Assembly (NCBI GenBank): GCA_022828595.1
Contig: JAKGHH010000006.1
Location: 13,264,499 to 13,328,498, forward strand
Origin: Nelumbo lutea
Taxonomy: Eukaryota > Streptophyta > Magnoliopsida > Proteales > Nelumbonaceae
DNA length: 64,000 bases
Direction of reading: 5' to 3'
Shown: piece by piece, positions 43,792 through 56,458 of the stretch
How positions within the stretch are numbered: position 1 is the stretch's first letter
Layout: every line of letters starts with the position of its first letter
Program-made: the position numbers and the translations under genes
The notes under the pieces: generated by a model
What the model was told of the DNA's origin: nothing
Databases searched by the model: none
Seen by the model: the letters and a program-made list of their open reading frames with translations, nothing else

Positions 43792-45097
43792 CACCCCTCG
43801 ACTTAACCATTGCTAGTCCCTTAGCAATGCAGCCTTAAAATCACACTGAGCATAGAGGTTCTTCCCATTGTAAGATCATCCCTAACAAAATTAGCCAAGT
43901 GTCCTGATTTTGTAATTCTCAAACTTTGTATAGATTGGTATTGGGCTCAAGGGGTAAAACTGTCCTACTTTGAGTATCGTAGAAACTTGGCTTAAAAATT
44001 GTATTTACCCTTCCATGTGTAGACTGTCTCGATAAGCTGAGATTGATTTTTAAAATCAGATGGGTATTCTTCTTATCATTTTCTATAGTGGATATTTACA
44101 CTTGAACTTGATATGCACACTTATTTCTATTGTTACCTTCCACCATTTGATGCGAATCTCGACACTTACCTTAGGTGAAGAGACCTGATTACTAAGTGTT
44201 TGGTAAGTGTCTTTGGCATTCCCTTTTTTGTTTGACGCGAATATCGACACTTGACTTAGGTGAAGAGACCCGATTACTAAGTCTAGGGTGTCCATTGACC
44301 TTTTATTCTTTTTTTTTTTTGTTTTTGCAACATTGTTCAGGGATGTTCATTGTTTCTAACAATTTGAAGAATTTTTTGTCTGATTTCTCCGTCTTTCTCT
44401 TCTTATCTTGGTAGGGGCAAACTTGGGAGTAGTTTCCAATTTCTAAACAGTTTCAACAATATTCAAATAAGACCAATTTTTGACTCCTATCACTTGTTAC
44501 CAATATCTAGAGAATTCAATATTCTTTTATCAATTTCCTTAACTTTTTTTGTTTGGGAGTCTCTTTTAATGGATTTTTTTTTAATTTTCAGTGAAATTTT
44601 AATTCTACATTTCTAAAGGCTTAGCTTCTCTTTTTTTTTCAAATTTTCTCTCTCTTTCCTTACCGCCCAACTTAAATGCTATTGTCCCTAATGGCATAAC
44701 TAGATTGATGCAAAAAGGACTTGGGCTAAAGGGAACAATCAATAGGGTTTTCTTGAGGGGTTCAAGGTCTACCACTTGGTCTTGAATCAAGAAAAGAAAA
44801 AGATCTCAAATCCTAGAAGCAGAAATGCTAAAAACTATGTTGGGTTGCCTCCCAGCTAGCGCTAAGTTTAACGTCTTCAGCTGGACACATTCACGCACTT
44901 CTTCCATGTACATTCTCTGACTCACTTTCATCTTCATACAAACAGAACTCAAACTGGGCTAACCAAGGGGCAGACAGGGCATCTAAAAGATCATCAACTA
45001 CATCTATCTTGCCCTCATCTTACCCTAGATTTGGATACTTAGAGGCACTAAAAACATTTAACTAGACATTTTGCTCCATAAATGAAATGTCCATTTC
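43792..45097. other. Non-coding internal part of the GTTGT element
   Basis: PPT at 43792-43808, then AT- and T-rich sequence where RT and integrase would be expected; none is recognisable. A CGAATCTCGACACTTACCTTAG / CGAATATCGACACTTGACTTAG pair (near 44152 and 44228) is a short direct repeat. Confidence 0.6.
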
Positions 45098-45990
45098 TCA
45101 TGATTTACAATTGATGTTTATATTGGCCATTGCTAGAAACGGACACCTTAAGATTATTGGGAAATTTTTTAGTTCCTCGATTGGAGTCATGTCTAGGACA
45201 ACAAAGTCTACAGGGAAATAACAATTCTCTATCTTAACAATGACGTCCTCAATAACACCTTGAGGAGACTTGACCGACCGATCAATGAGTTGCATAATTA
45301 CTGGGGTAGGTTTTAACTCGCTGATCCTGAACCATTCATAAATGGACGAAAGCAGATTTCTACTGGTCCCAAGATCCAATAGGGTCTGATTAAAGGTGGT
45401 TCCATGGATGATACAGCTGATGAGAGGAGCACCCGGTTCTTTCATCTTTCGGAGGAGTTGGTTTAGGAGAGCTGCACTAACATCTACCGAGAGCATCATT
45501 TTTTGTGGGGTTGATCGTGGGTCCATCATTTGAGTACACAGCTCTTTTAAGAACTTGGCATAGGCTACGACATGCTGGATTGCGTTGAGAAAAGGAAAGT
45601 TAATATGGACTTCCCGGCTTTCCTCATTGTGAGTATCTTTGTTCTTTCACACCAGCCCGACTGTGAGTGCAGATGGAAAGGGAACTATAGGTTGGTTCAT
45701 TATGGGCTCTTCTTCTATGTTTTCATTTCCTATTTCTTCTCCCCCCAACATAGGGTCTTCCTGCTCCTTTTCTTCTTCTTCAATTTTCTTTTTCTCACAC
45801 GAGCCCTCTAAAATCCTCCCACTCCCTATAGCCTTGGTATTTTCAAGCTGAGGGTCCTTAGAGTTTGCAACCGGTTGACTCAGTAGTTGCCCTACTCCTC
45901 TCCTCTTCTTGGCTTTAGCTAGCTATCCTATTCAGCTCTCTAATCTATCGATGGATTGTTGTTGATTTAGGATCAGCTGCTGAAATTGCA
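45098..45990 (-). pseudogene. Gag end and aspartic protease relic of the GTTGT element
   Basis: Minus strand. The 143-codon frame at 45098-45529 has the retropepsin-like LLDLGTSRNLL (usual DLGAS), then VIEDVIVKIENCYFPVDFVV, and ILRCPFLAMANININ (usual ILGRPFLA). Upstream, broken frames read VAYAKFLKELCTQ and a Gln-rich gag tail. This is the Athila-type protease; the changed motifs suggest decay. Confidence 0.75.
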
Positions 45991-47369
45991 TGAATGGACC
46001 ATCTACTTTATGGGTCTGAGGAGGTTGAGGGTAAGCCCGAAACAGTTGAACCAGTTGGTTCCTAAGGTACACCTACTGGAATGAACTCTGTACTTGTGCC
46101 CTCTAAAATTGTTGGGCCATGGAGTTAGATGGATGATGATGCTATTGGGACTGTGTGTGGGTTTGACATGGTTGAGCCGGTTGAGCCCCAGGGTAATCTT
46201 TGTACTCCTAGTGGGTCTTGGCTTTAGACCATTGAGAATGCCTATCTGGCAAGGGGTTTTCTTGGGCTTGGGCTCTATAAGTGAAGTTTGGCTAATTTTC
46301 CCACCCAGGGTTATATGGATTGAAGAGTGGGTTAGCATTGGGTTGGAAAAATCTGTTGGCCACATGTACTTGGTTTGGACTGACTGTTCGACATGGGCCT
46401 GCCGTAGGCATGGGCCACACATGATGGGTGGTGATTTTTGGGCCAAGGAAGGGTGATGAAATCCCCATCTTATCTTATTTAAATTGGAATGCAAATGCAA
46501 AACTTTTAAAATATTATTTTTTATTTTTATTATTATTATATTTATTTTTTATTTTTAATTTTTGAGAAATTCAAAATTCAAAATTTAAATTTCAAAATTT
46601 GAAATTCAAATTCAAATTCAAATTCAGATTCAAATTAAAATTCAAAATTTAAGCTGAAATTCGAAAATTTAAACAATTTCCTCTTTAACAATTAATTATT
46701 CAATTAAAGCACTAATAAAGCAGAAATTAAATAAGGCAACAAATAATTATAACAAGCAGAAAATAAAAGAAATAATTATGCTAACAAGATTGACAACTAT
46801 CAAAATAAATTCTAACAAGAAAATTGCTATTCCAAAAATTAAACCAAAAATAAAATAAACAAAACAAAATTATGTGGCAATAAATAAAATAAATTAAAAT
46901 AAATGATTTTTTTTCTTTTTTATATATCTGAAATAAAAGAAAAATATAGACCTAATTAGACAAAAATTTGTATAAGAAATTAAAATAAAGAAAAGAAATA
47001 GATCTAGAAACAAAATGAAAGAAAAACAATACTAAAAAAATAAACTAGATATAAAAAAATAATTAAAAAATTCGAATATCACTATTCAACCAGAAAAAGA
47101 GTTCAAAAATAAAATTAAAAAATCAAACATAAAATGGGATGACTGCATTTGAAACACAATCCAATTAATCTTCTCTTCTCTTATCTCTCGCAATCCCGCA
47201 ATGCACTGGTACCCCACCTTTCACTATTATAAAATCAAAGAGAAACAAGAATTAAACTGAGATAACAGATCAAGTAATAAAACAAAAATAAAAAAAATAA
47301 TCAAACAAATATGAATAAAGTAAAAAGAAAATTTTCTTCGTTGCTTCCCCAGCAATGACACCAATAACT
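45991..47369. other. AT-rich remains of the GTTGT element, gag region
   Basis: 46500-47340 consists of A/T-rich low-complexity sequence including AAATTCAAATTCAAATTCAA runs. A 165-codon minus-strand frame at 46003-46500 is open but I recognise no domain. Confidence 0.5.
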
Positions 47370-47656
47370 TGGTGTGATTTGGAGCGTGTTGTTAACCACT
47401 TCATAACACTAGTTTAATATTTATAAATTTTTTTTCTGATTCTCAAACAAATACTAATGAAGTAAATGGGTGAGAATGGGTCATATCCACAGGGAAGTGA
47501 GGGAAAAGTTAATACATACCTAAATTCGGAAAAGAGAACACAAGAGGGAAGTCAGAAATATAAAAATAAATTAATTAAATAGAGGAATTTGACTACTCTA
47601 AGACCGAAAATACCCCTGAATTGATGCCCTTAAGGCATCAAAATGCAGAGTTATCA
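47370..47656 (-). repeat. 5' LTR of the GTTGT element, internally deleted
   Basis: Both ends match the 1458-bp partner, but only 287 bp remain; the middle is lost near 47585. Confidence 0.85.
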
Positions 47657-47661
47657 GTTGT

Positions 47662-48336
47662 TGAGTTCTCTAACTTTGACCTCCTATACCAGCCAAGGCC
47701 AGCATTAAAAGCCCAAGCCTTGGCGGATTTTGTAGCATAATGCACCTTCAACAGAACCCTCCACCGAGCCCCCGAAGATGGAGTAGAGGAAGGACCTCGG
47801 TCAGTCGAGGAAGCTCGACCCACTTAGAATATTTTCGTTGATGGATCATCCATCTCTAAGGGAAGTGGAGCAGGCCTCATCCTTCTCACCCCAGATAATG
47901 TCAAAGTAGGATACGCGTTGAGGTTTTACTTCTTGGCATCCAACAATGAAGCCAAATATGAAGCCCTCCTTGCTGGACTATAAGCTCACTAAGGACCTCA
48001 ACTCACAGCACATCGAGGTCTCCAGTGATTCTCAACTAGTCGTGAACCAACTCAACGGTTAGTATGAAGCAAGAGAGCAGAGCATGGCCAAGTACCTCAC
48101 CAAAGTTCAAGAGCTAGGTCGCCACTTCCAAAACTTCTCCTTGTAGCAAGCCCCATGGACTAAGGACATAAGGACTGACGCCCTATCCAAGTTGGCAAGC
48201 ACCTCAAACGTAGCCCATGGTCGCACAATACGCATGGAAAAAATAACTCGGCCATCTATTGAAGAAGCCCATGACCTCCCAGTCCAGGATGAGCCTAAAG
48301 GGTAGGGAGATCCATCAAATGGATGGCCGAACCATG
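47662..48336 (+). pseudogene. Tat-like pol relic, RNase H (part 2)
   Basis: Continues part 1 in register after the GTTGT duplication: FSNFDLLYQPRPALKAQALA, then FVDGSSISKGSGAGLI and ASNNEAKYEALLAGL of the second RNase H-like domain. Many stops. Ends at the LTR start at 48337. Confidence 0.75.
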
Positions 48337-49102
48337 TGATGAGACTAAAAAGAACCCTATTTTTATCCCCTAATTTTCATCTTTTTACATTACTTTATCA
48401 CTTAAATGGACTCATTACTCTTGTATTTCGATTCAGGGCAATAAAGAAGGCAATTGGAAGAAAACAGGTCAAATCAGGTGATTTTGCACAGTTTCGCCGA
48501 CAGTCAATAGTCTAGGCATAAATCTCAATTCCGGACTCCAAATTGGACAATTTAAGAAGAATTAGAATGATGAAAGGAAGGACCGAAACTTTTTTGTTTT
48601 GGGTTTTTGCAGATTCGGTCTACATCGAGTATGAAACCGGGCCCGAAGTCGGAGCAAGTTCGCAGCCAGACCCATTTCACAGCTCAAGCCCTACTCAGAC
48701 GCAAGAGCCTAGAGTCCTAATGCGAATGTAACCTCCAAGGAGGGAGAGAGTCTTATTAGATCTAAATTTTGAATGTAATCCTATAAAGATAAGAAGGTTG
48801 GGGANNNNNNNNNNNNNNNNNNNNNNNNNNNNNNNNNNNNNNNNNNNNNNNNNNNNNNNNNNNNNNNNNNNNNNNNNNNNNNNNNNNNNNNNNNNNNNNN
48901 NNNNCGGGGCGAGGTACGTTCTAATTATTATTTGTTGTGTTATGTAATCTTCACTCTCTAGCTCTCTCCACTGTTATTCATCTTCAAAATTCTCTCACTA
49001 TCATTGTGATCGAACTTAGCAATCTGATAGTATCTCGCCGGGTGAGCCACCCCGGGATCTGCTGACTCATTTTTCTTTTAGGAAACACCAATTCGCTCAT
49101 CA
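48337..49102. repeat. Candidate LTR containing the assembly gap
   Basis: Starts TGATGAG and ends CTCATCA (7-bp inverted ends) and interrupts the pol relic. No second copy, PBS or TSD could be shown. True length unknown because of the N run. Confidence 0.4.
48805..48904. other. Assembly gap (100 N)
   Basis: Exactly 100 N, the usual placeholder for a join of unknown size. Confidence 0.99.
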
Positions 49103-49726
49103 TTGCTGGCAACCAGATCATTATCCAGCAGGGAGCAGCCGGATTATGCCACATTCAAGAATAATAACCTTATTAACCATTAATATGGAAGGATGGTAAA
49201 GTAATTACAAATGAAGGACAACACTACAGCATGGAATAAAGGCAAACAAATATGGTTTTGAATAGAGGAAAAGAGAATTTATTGGATAAAAATAAATTTA
49301 TAACAAATAGGTAGTAACACATGGAACAAAGCAAATCAATGGAAAAAATATTATACAACAACAAAAGGGGTGTTGAAGAACAAAACAGAAGTTTATTTCC
49401 AGTCACAACGCCAATTCGTAAACCTATTGTCATTCCCAAATCCGACAACCAAAAAGAGTGTGACGCAAAATGAAGATACTTATAGATTGAGAATGAAAGA
49501 CACATTTGGCAAATGAAAAATCCAGAAATTGAGACTATGTGACTTGATGAAATACCAAGGTTAAGCAATCTCCTCAACCCAAACCTTACCATCCCCATGG
49601 GATACAGAGAAACTAAATAAGGGAGAGTGATTGCACAGTGTATATTACACTGAAATTGAATCTTGGTTTTCGTATTTCCAGACATAAGTTCTTATCCAAC
49701 CATCCAATAAAGGGGACCTTACCTTA
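49103..49726. other. Unassigned stretch
   Basis: A 153-codon minus-strand frame (49224-49685) is open and hydrophobic but matches no family I know; probably chance in AT-rich sequence. 49722-49726 is the left CCTTA duplication of the next solo LTR. Confidence 0.4.
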
Positions 49727-51415
49727 TGATGTGTGGCTCATTTGTGACACTAGCAAGTGCACTAGCCATTCAAGTAATATAAGTGAGTGAGTGAAGTAAT
49801 CGTTTCCCATCGAGGATTTAGAAAACAAGTATCAATACTAAATTGAGTACTTCTTAATCTGAATTGACAAATAAATCAAAACTTTAATGAAAGCTAAAAA
49901 TCCTAAAGTTAAAAATCTATCTAAAATCATTTGGTCCAATTGCCTTCAAATCAGGTTAGAAGGACTAAAACAAAAGTAAAAATTTCAATCTCAGAATTCA
50001 GCAACCTACTCAATTTGGATCATTCGAATATAATCATCAATTTGAGCCTTGGTTTGGTGAAACCGCCAAGGTCATGAACAGCCTCTCTCAAGCACAATGT
50101 TCATTCTACGCATGAGTGACAATTCTTCTATCTCTAACTAAGAATCTAATCCCCATGGCTTTGCATTTCTTCAAAAACACTTCTAAAGCGGCATCAATTC
50201 AAAACTGAATGTGAATCACCAACTGAATTGGTGCAAGTTAGTCTGCTAATCTTGCATCCAATTTCAGTTCTTGAATAGTAGACCCCTGAATTCCCTAGAG
50301 TCTCTCTCAAGCACTTTCCTAGGAATTCCAAGCTTTTAGATCCATTCGGCCAATCTTGTGAAAATTATCAGATCTGAATTCTCTTTCAAGCAACTTCAGA
50401 TCTTGCAATCTCGATATCTGAGAATTCATATCTGAGTTTTGAAGGTTAGTAGGCCGAATTTATCTATCAAAAAACACCCTTTTATTCAAGAAACTTCAAG
50501 TAGCAATGTCATGACCATTCGTAATGAATCAAAAAGAATTAGATTGGCTGAATTGAAATGTTTATAAGCTGAAAGTACATCAAAGGAAGAATGGAAGAAG
50601 GAGAAAGAAGAAAGGAAAATATAATAAAGAAACAGAATTTCAAAAGTTAACAGGAGAACGAAACTACAATTGAGTTATTACAATTTGATCTTAGAATCAC
50701 AAACCCCCAATTTCGAACTAACCTTCTCTTCTAGCTTGCTTGTCTTTGAACTTCCTTCAGCCCTTCTTCTTCTTCTTCCTTGCGCCTAAGCCTTCTTCTC
50801 TTCTTCTTCTCCTCAAGGTGGCCGAACCTCTAAGAGTGGGAGAGCCTTCCTCTCAAGGCAATTTGGAAACACCTCTCCCCCCTCCTAGAGGCCTCCTTAT
50901 ATAGTTTTTCAAGGGGCTCTTGCCCCTTCCTTGAAGCTTCTAGAATGGGGTGTATTATACCCTTTTTCTGAGCTTTCTAGAGCTTCTCTTTGACAAGCTT
51001 CCTAAGGGCTGTTAATTGCGACTGCCACGTTGAGGCTTCTCTCTTAGCACATGATAAGCTATAACATCGAGCTGCTCTTTTGGGCTGAGAATGCGGCCCC
51101 TTCCTTGCTGGGCCAAATTCTTACTCTTAGCTAGGCTTTCTTTTCTTGGGTTTTCTCAAGGAATCCCATTTTGCTACTTGCTTGGGTCGAAGTGCTCTCT
51201 CTTGCTTCCACAACCGGGCTGGGCTGGATTTGCGTCCTTTTTTGAACCTTCTTTTTTTTGCCTTTTTCCGATTCATTTTCTTTGGATTAAATTACCCCTG
51301 TAAACTTATTCTTGAGCCATTAAGCTAAATTAAGGAAAAAATTAATTAAAAACCGGCATAAAAAATCCATGCTAAATTTCCTCAAAAATTTATAGATAAA
51401 TTGTAGGTTCATCTA
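49727..51415 (-). mobile_element. Solo LTR, Athila-like family, TSD CCTTA
   Basis: TGATGTGTGGCTC to GTAGGTTCATCTA, 1689 bp; CCTTA at 49722-49726 and 51416-51420. Same family as the LTR at 40008-41608 but with many one- to few-base insertions (for example GTTTCCCATCGAGG against GTTCCCACGAGG). No internal region: probable product of LTR-LTR recombination. Confidence 0.88.
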
Positions 51416-51420
51416 CCTTA

Positions 51421-51660
51421 CAATGATCCCAAGGCTTGGCATTCCAGAAAATTTAAGTCCTAATCTTTTGGCAGTTTTGGACAAGAACTTGGAAGCTAGC
51501 GTTCTCTTTGCTTGTCATTCCAGGAACATTACCATTGTAGCGCCAATTGGCCCCCTCAGTACAACCAATCCCAATGGCTTTGGACTAAGCAAACAACTTT
51601 TAAGTTCAATTCATTTCTTGGAGCTAGATTTTCCACAAAGTAAATGAAATAATATCTTAG
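51421..51660. other. Unassigned stretch
   Basis: Contains a 75-codon plus-strand frame (51423-51647) of normal composition and no recognisable domain. It may join the sequence left of the solo LTR, since the insertion split one stretch. Confidence 0.4.
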
Positions 51661-54600
51661 ATGATGGTTACCAAGATGGCACATTTGCCCATATCTTCCA
51701 ATGGGCCATTAAGATTTTTTTTTTTGAAAAATACGATAAAATTCATTTGGAAAAAGAATACATTAGGAAGGTGATAAAGCATCACCCAAAGTGGAAATAA
51801 ACACAAGAGCCCAACTTTGATCTTACAGATCTCATACTAATACTAGTAGAATCAAATGGCAAAATGTTATAATCTTTTCTCCAAATAACCTTTATCATAG
51901 TCCAATAAAACAAACTGAGATCTTCCTTTATTATCAACTGATATTGCTTGTTTGCAATGGCTTTTGCAGCTCCTTATGTTAAAATTTGTCATTTTAATTG
52001 CATTTTGGTAATTTTTTACCAATTTAGATGATGCTTACCAAGTTGGCACATTTTACCCTATATTTTCCAAGGGGCCATTAAGATTTTTTTTTGAAGAATA
52101 AGATAAAATTCATTAGGAAAGTGATAACGCATCACCTAAATAAGAAATAAACCCAAGAGCCCAACTTCGATCTCACAGATCTCATACTAATACCCCTAGA
52201 ACTGAATGTCAAAATCTTATAATCATTTCTCCAAACAACCTCTATCATTGTCCAATAAAACAATCCAAAATACTCTGTAATTTATTATCAAATGATTTTG
52301 CTTGTTTGTAATGGCTTTTGGAGGTCGTTATATTAAAAATTGTCATTTTAAGTCCATCTTGGTAACTTCTTATCAAATTAGTCCATGGTTAACAGGTTGG
52401 CACAATTTAGCCCCATATCTACCAAGAGGCCATTAAGATTTTTTTTTTGAAAATAAGATAAAATTCATTAGGAAAAAGAACACATTAGCCAAGGTGATAA
52501 GGCATCACCCAAGCAGAAATAAACCCAAGAGCTTACTAATGATCCCACTGGTCCCATATTAGTACCCCTACAACTGAATGGCAAAATCTTATAATCTCTT
52601 CTCCAAACAACCTCTATCACAATACAGTAAAACAAAACAAGATATTCCTTTATTGTCAAATGATATTGCTTGTTTGCAAATGGCTTTTGCATTCCTTTAT
52701 ATTTAAATTGTCATTTTAATTCCAGCCTCGTAAGTTTTTACCAAGTTAGTTGATGCTTACCATGTTGGCACATTTGGCCCTATATCTGCCAAGGGCCAAT
52801 AAGATATTATTTTTTTGTTTTTTGAGAAATAAGATAAAATTCATTAGGAAGGCGATAAGGCATCACCCAAAGAGGAAATAATTCTAAAAGCCCAACATTG
52901 ATCTCATAAATTCCATACTAATACCTGTAAAACCGAATAGCAAAATCTTATCATCTTTTCTCTAAACAACCTCTATCACATGATATTGCTTCTTTTCTAT
53001 GGGTTTTGCTTGCCTTTATATTTCAAATTGTCATTTTAATTCTATCCTGGTAAAGTTTTACCAAGCTAGATGATGCTTACCAGGTAGGCACATTTGGTCC
53101 CGTTTCTGCCAATGGGCTATTAAGAATTTTTTTTTTTTGAAAAATAAGATAAATTTCATTTAAAAAAAGAATACCTTAGGAAGGTGATAAAGCATCACCC
53201 AAAGAGGAAATAAACCCAAGATCCCCACAATCATCCCACTGGTCCCATACTAATACCCCTAGAACCGAATGGCAAAATCTGATAACCTTTTCTCCAAACA
53301 ACCTCTATCATAGTCCAATAATACAAACCAATGTATTATTTTATTGTCAAATGATATTGGTTGTTTGTAATGGCTTTAGGATGTCTTTATATTAAAAATT
53401 ATCATTTTAACTCCATCTTGGTAAATTTTTACCAAGTTAGTTGATGGTTACCAGGTTTGCACATTTGGCACCTTATTTGCCAATGGGCCATTAAGATTTT
53501 TTTTTTTTTTTTTGTAGAAGAATAAGATAAAATTCATTAGGAAAAAGAATACATTAAGATGGTGATAATCCATAAAAATTCCAAAAGCCAAATTTTGATC
53601 TCACAGATCTCGTACTAATACTCGTATAACCGAATGGCAAAATCTTATAATCTTTTCTCCAAACAACCTCTATCACAGTCCAAAAAACAAACCAAGATAT
53701 TCCTTTATTGCCATATGATATTGCTTCTTTCCTATGGCTTTTGTATGCCTTTATATTTGAAATTGTCATTTTCATTCCATCTTGGTAAATTTTTACCAAT
53801 CTATTTGATGGTTACCAAGTTGGCAAATTTGGGTCCATAACTGCCAAGGGGCCATTAACATTTTTTATTAAAAATAAGATAAAATTCATTAGGAAGGTGA
53901 TAAGGCATTACCCAAGTGGGAAATAAACCCAAGAGCCTAGTAAGGATCCCATTGCTCTCATATTAATACCCCTACAGATCGAATGGCAAACTCTTATCAT
54001 CTTTTCTCAAGAAAACGCCCTATCACAATCTAAGAAAACAAACCAAGATGTCCCATCATTGTGAACTAGTATGTGCTTGTATAAAATGGCTTTTGGAGGT
54101 CTTTATATTAAAAATTGTCATTTTAACTCTTTATTGGTAAATTTTTACCTAGTTACCAGGTTGGCACATTGGCCCCCATATTTGTCAATGGGCCTATTAA
54201 GATATTTTTTGTTGAAGATTAAGATAAAATTCATTTAGGAAAAAGAATACATTAGGATGGTGATAACACATCACCCAAAGAGAAAATAATTCCAAAAGCC
54301 CAACTTTGATCTCGTGGATCCCATACTAATACCCATAGAACCGAATGGCAAAATCTTATAATATTTTCTCCAAACAACCTCTATCACAGTCCAATATAGC
54401 AAACCAATGTTTTACTTTATTGTCAAATGGCATTGCTTGTTTGCAATGGCTTTTGGAGGTCTTTATATTAAAAATTGTCATTTTAACTCCATCTTACTAA
54501 ATTTTTATCAAGTTAGTCGATGGTTACCAGGTTTGCACATTTGGCACCATATCTGCCAAGGGGCCATTAAGATGTTTTTTGTTGAAGAATTAAGATAAAG

Positions 54601-55545
54601 TTCATTAAGAAAAATAATACATTAAGGTGGTGATAAATCATCACCCAAAGAGGAAATAATTCTAAAAGCCTAACTTTGATCTCACAGATCTCATACTAAT
54701 ACCCATAAAAACTGAAATGGAAAAATTTTATAATCTTTTCTCTAAACAACCTCTATCACAATCCAAAAAACAAACCAAGATATTCCTTTATTGTCAAATG
54801 TTATTGTCTTTTTTTATGGCTTTTGTATGCCTTTTTATTTAAAATTGTCATTTTAATTTTGTCATGTTAACACATTTGGCCCCGTCTCTACCAATGGGCC
54901 ATTAAGATTTTTTTTTTGAAAAATAAGATAAAATTCATTTGAAAAAAGAATACCTTAGGAAGTGTGAGAAAGCATCACCCAAAGAGGAAATAAACCCAAA
55001 AGCCCCACAATTAATCCCCACTGGTCTCATACTAATACCCCTAGAACCGAATGGCAAAATCTGATAATCTTTTCTCCAAACAACCTCTATCACAGACCAA
55101 TAATATCAAATAAGATATTCCTTTATTGTGAAATGAATATTGCTTTTATGCAATGGCTTTTGGAGGTCTTTATATTAAAAATTGTCATTTTAAGTCCATC
55201 TTGATAAATTTTTACCAAGTTAGTTGATGGCTACCAGGTTGGCAAAACATTTGGCACCATAACTACCAAGGGCCATTAAGATGTTTTTCGTTGAAAGAAT
55301 AAGATAAAATTCATTAGGAAAAAAATACATTAGGATGGTGATGAAGCCATCACGCCAAAGAGGAAATAATTCCAAAAGCCCAACTTTGGTCTCACAGATA
55401 CCATACTAATACCTGTAAAACCGAATGGAAAAAATCTTATAATCTTTTCTCCAAACAACCTCTATCACACTCCAAAAAACAAACCAAAAATATTCTTTTA
55501 TTGTCAAATGATAGTTTTTTATCTATGGCTTTTGCATGCCTTTAG
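51661..55545. repeat. Tandem array, 11 copies of a unit near 357 bp
   Basis: The landmark GATAAAATTCATT (or a close variant) occurs at 51735, 52102, 52457, 52833, 53148, 53526, 53878, 54223, 54594, 54927 and 55303: spacings 315-378, mean about 357. Each unit contains ACCAGGTTGGCACATTTGGC, a T-run, GGTGATAAAGCATCACCCAA, ACCGAATGGCAAAATCTTAT and CCAAACAACCTCTATCAC. Two unit types alternate irregularly (one with CAACTTTGATCTCACAGATC, one with GATCCCACTGGTCCCATA). No coding capacity. Confidence 0.95.
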
Positions 55546-56440
55546 AGTCATGTCCTTCCCCACCGTCACCTCCTTCCCCCACCCCCCTTTCAACCTTTGT
55601 AATCCCTCATGGGTATTCACTCTGAACTTTAAAACAACAAGCTCACCAGAGTTGTTGGTCCCATCTCCTCCCCCTAACCTTTCCCCTATCTAATTTCAAA
55701 GCAATTTAATTCATTAAAAATATTTTGAATTCTTTTTGCAGTTTGATCTAATCTTTATATGGTTTGCCATGTTAACAAATCATTTATTGAGATGTACATC
55801 TCCTCCCCCTACCTTTGCAGTTTGATTTAATATTGTTAGGTAATGAATTAAACGTGGACTATTACAACATATTGGTGTCAATTACACTTCCATCATGTTA
55901 TCACAATTTTCCTTAAATGCCAAACTGAATAAATATTTACAAATATGAGTGTAAGGCATTAATTAAGTTTATTGAATGTGGATATAACCATCCGCAATTG
56001 GAATTAATGTCCCCAGCATCAATATTTGAAGTTATGTCACTTAATATCAATTCCTTCCTTTGGGTGACCAATATATATTTTAATTCCCTTCCTATTGCCT
56101 ATCTTACCAATAATGTAATAAAGTGGTTTTACTTATCATGTTTCATCATATCTAAGTATGTTTTTAATGAATTAAATTGTTTTTCTCCATCACCGATGTG
56201 TTTAAGAAGGTGCATATCACCGAAATTGACATGAGGTTGTTTGGTTGCATAGTAATTGTTATTCCTTTTTTTTCTCTTTAGTGAATGGTGTGTCAATTTG
56301 TTTGAGTTTTAATTAGATAAAAGAGGAAACTTTATACAATTGGTTTTATCTTCAAATCGATATACTTGCCACTATAAATTCTTCATTATTTCTTTATGTA
56401 TATATACCTGTTTCAAATGACCCTTGATTATTTTCTGTAG
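55546..56440. other. Unassigned AT-rich stretch
   Basis: No gene or repeat recognised between the tandem array and the transposon relic. A C-rich segment near 55550-55690 is open in one frame but not family-like. Confidence 0.5.
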
Positions 56441-56458
56441 ATATTTACAATGCAATAT

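Larger units (their letters stand above)
42329..47661 (-). mobile_element. Degraded Athila-like Gypsy element, TSD GTTGT
   Basis: LTRs 42334-43791 and 47370-47656, TSDs 42329-42333 and 47657-47661. The PPT (minus strand AAGTCGAGGGGTG) is next to the left LTR and a decayed PBS (TTGGTGTCATTGCTGGGGA) at 47347-47365 next to the right one, so it reads on the minus strand. Only a gag end and a protease are recognisable (45098-45990); 46500-47340 is extremely AT-rich. The right LTR lacks about 1.17 kb of its middle. It split an older Tat-like pol relic. Confidence 0.85.

Noticed and set aside
46003..46500. Overlapping long frames on both strands (165 and 120 codons)
   Set aside because: Both open by composition within a degraded LTR element; no domain recognised in either.
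49224..49685. 153-codon hydrophobic minus-strand frame
   Set aside because: AT-rich sequence on the complement gives hydrophobic codons by chance; no recognised domain, splice context or conserved start.
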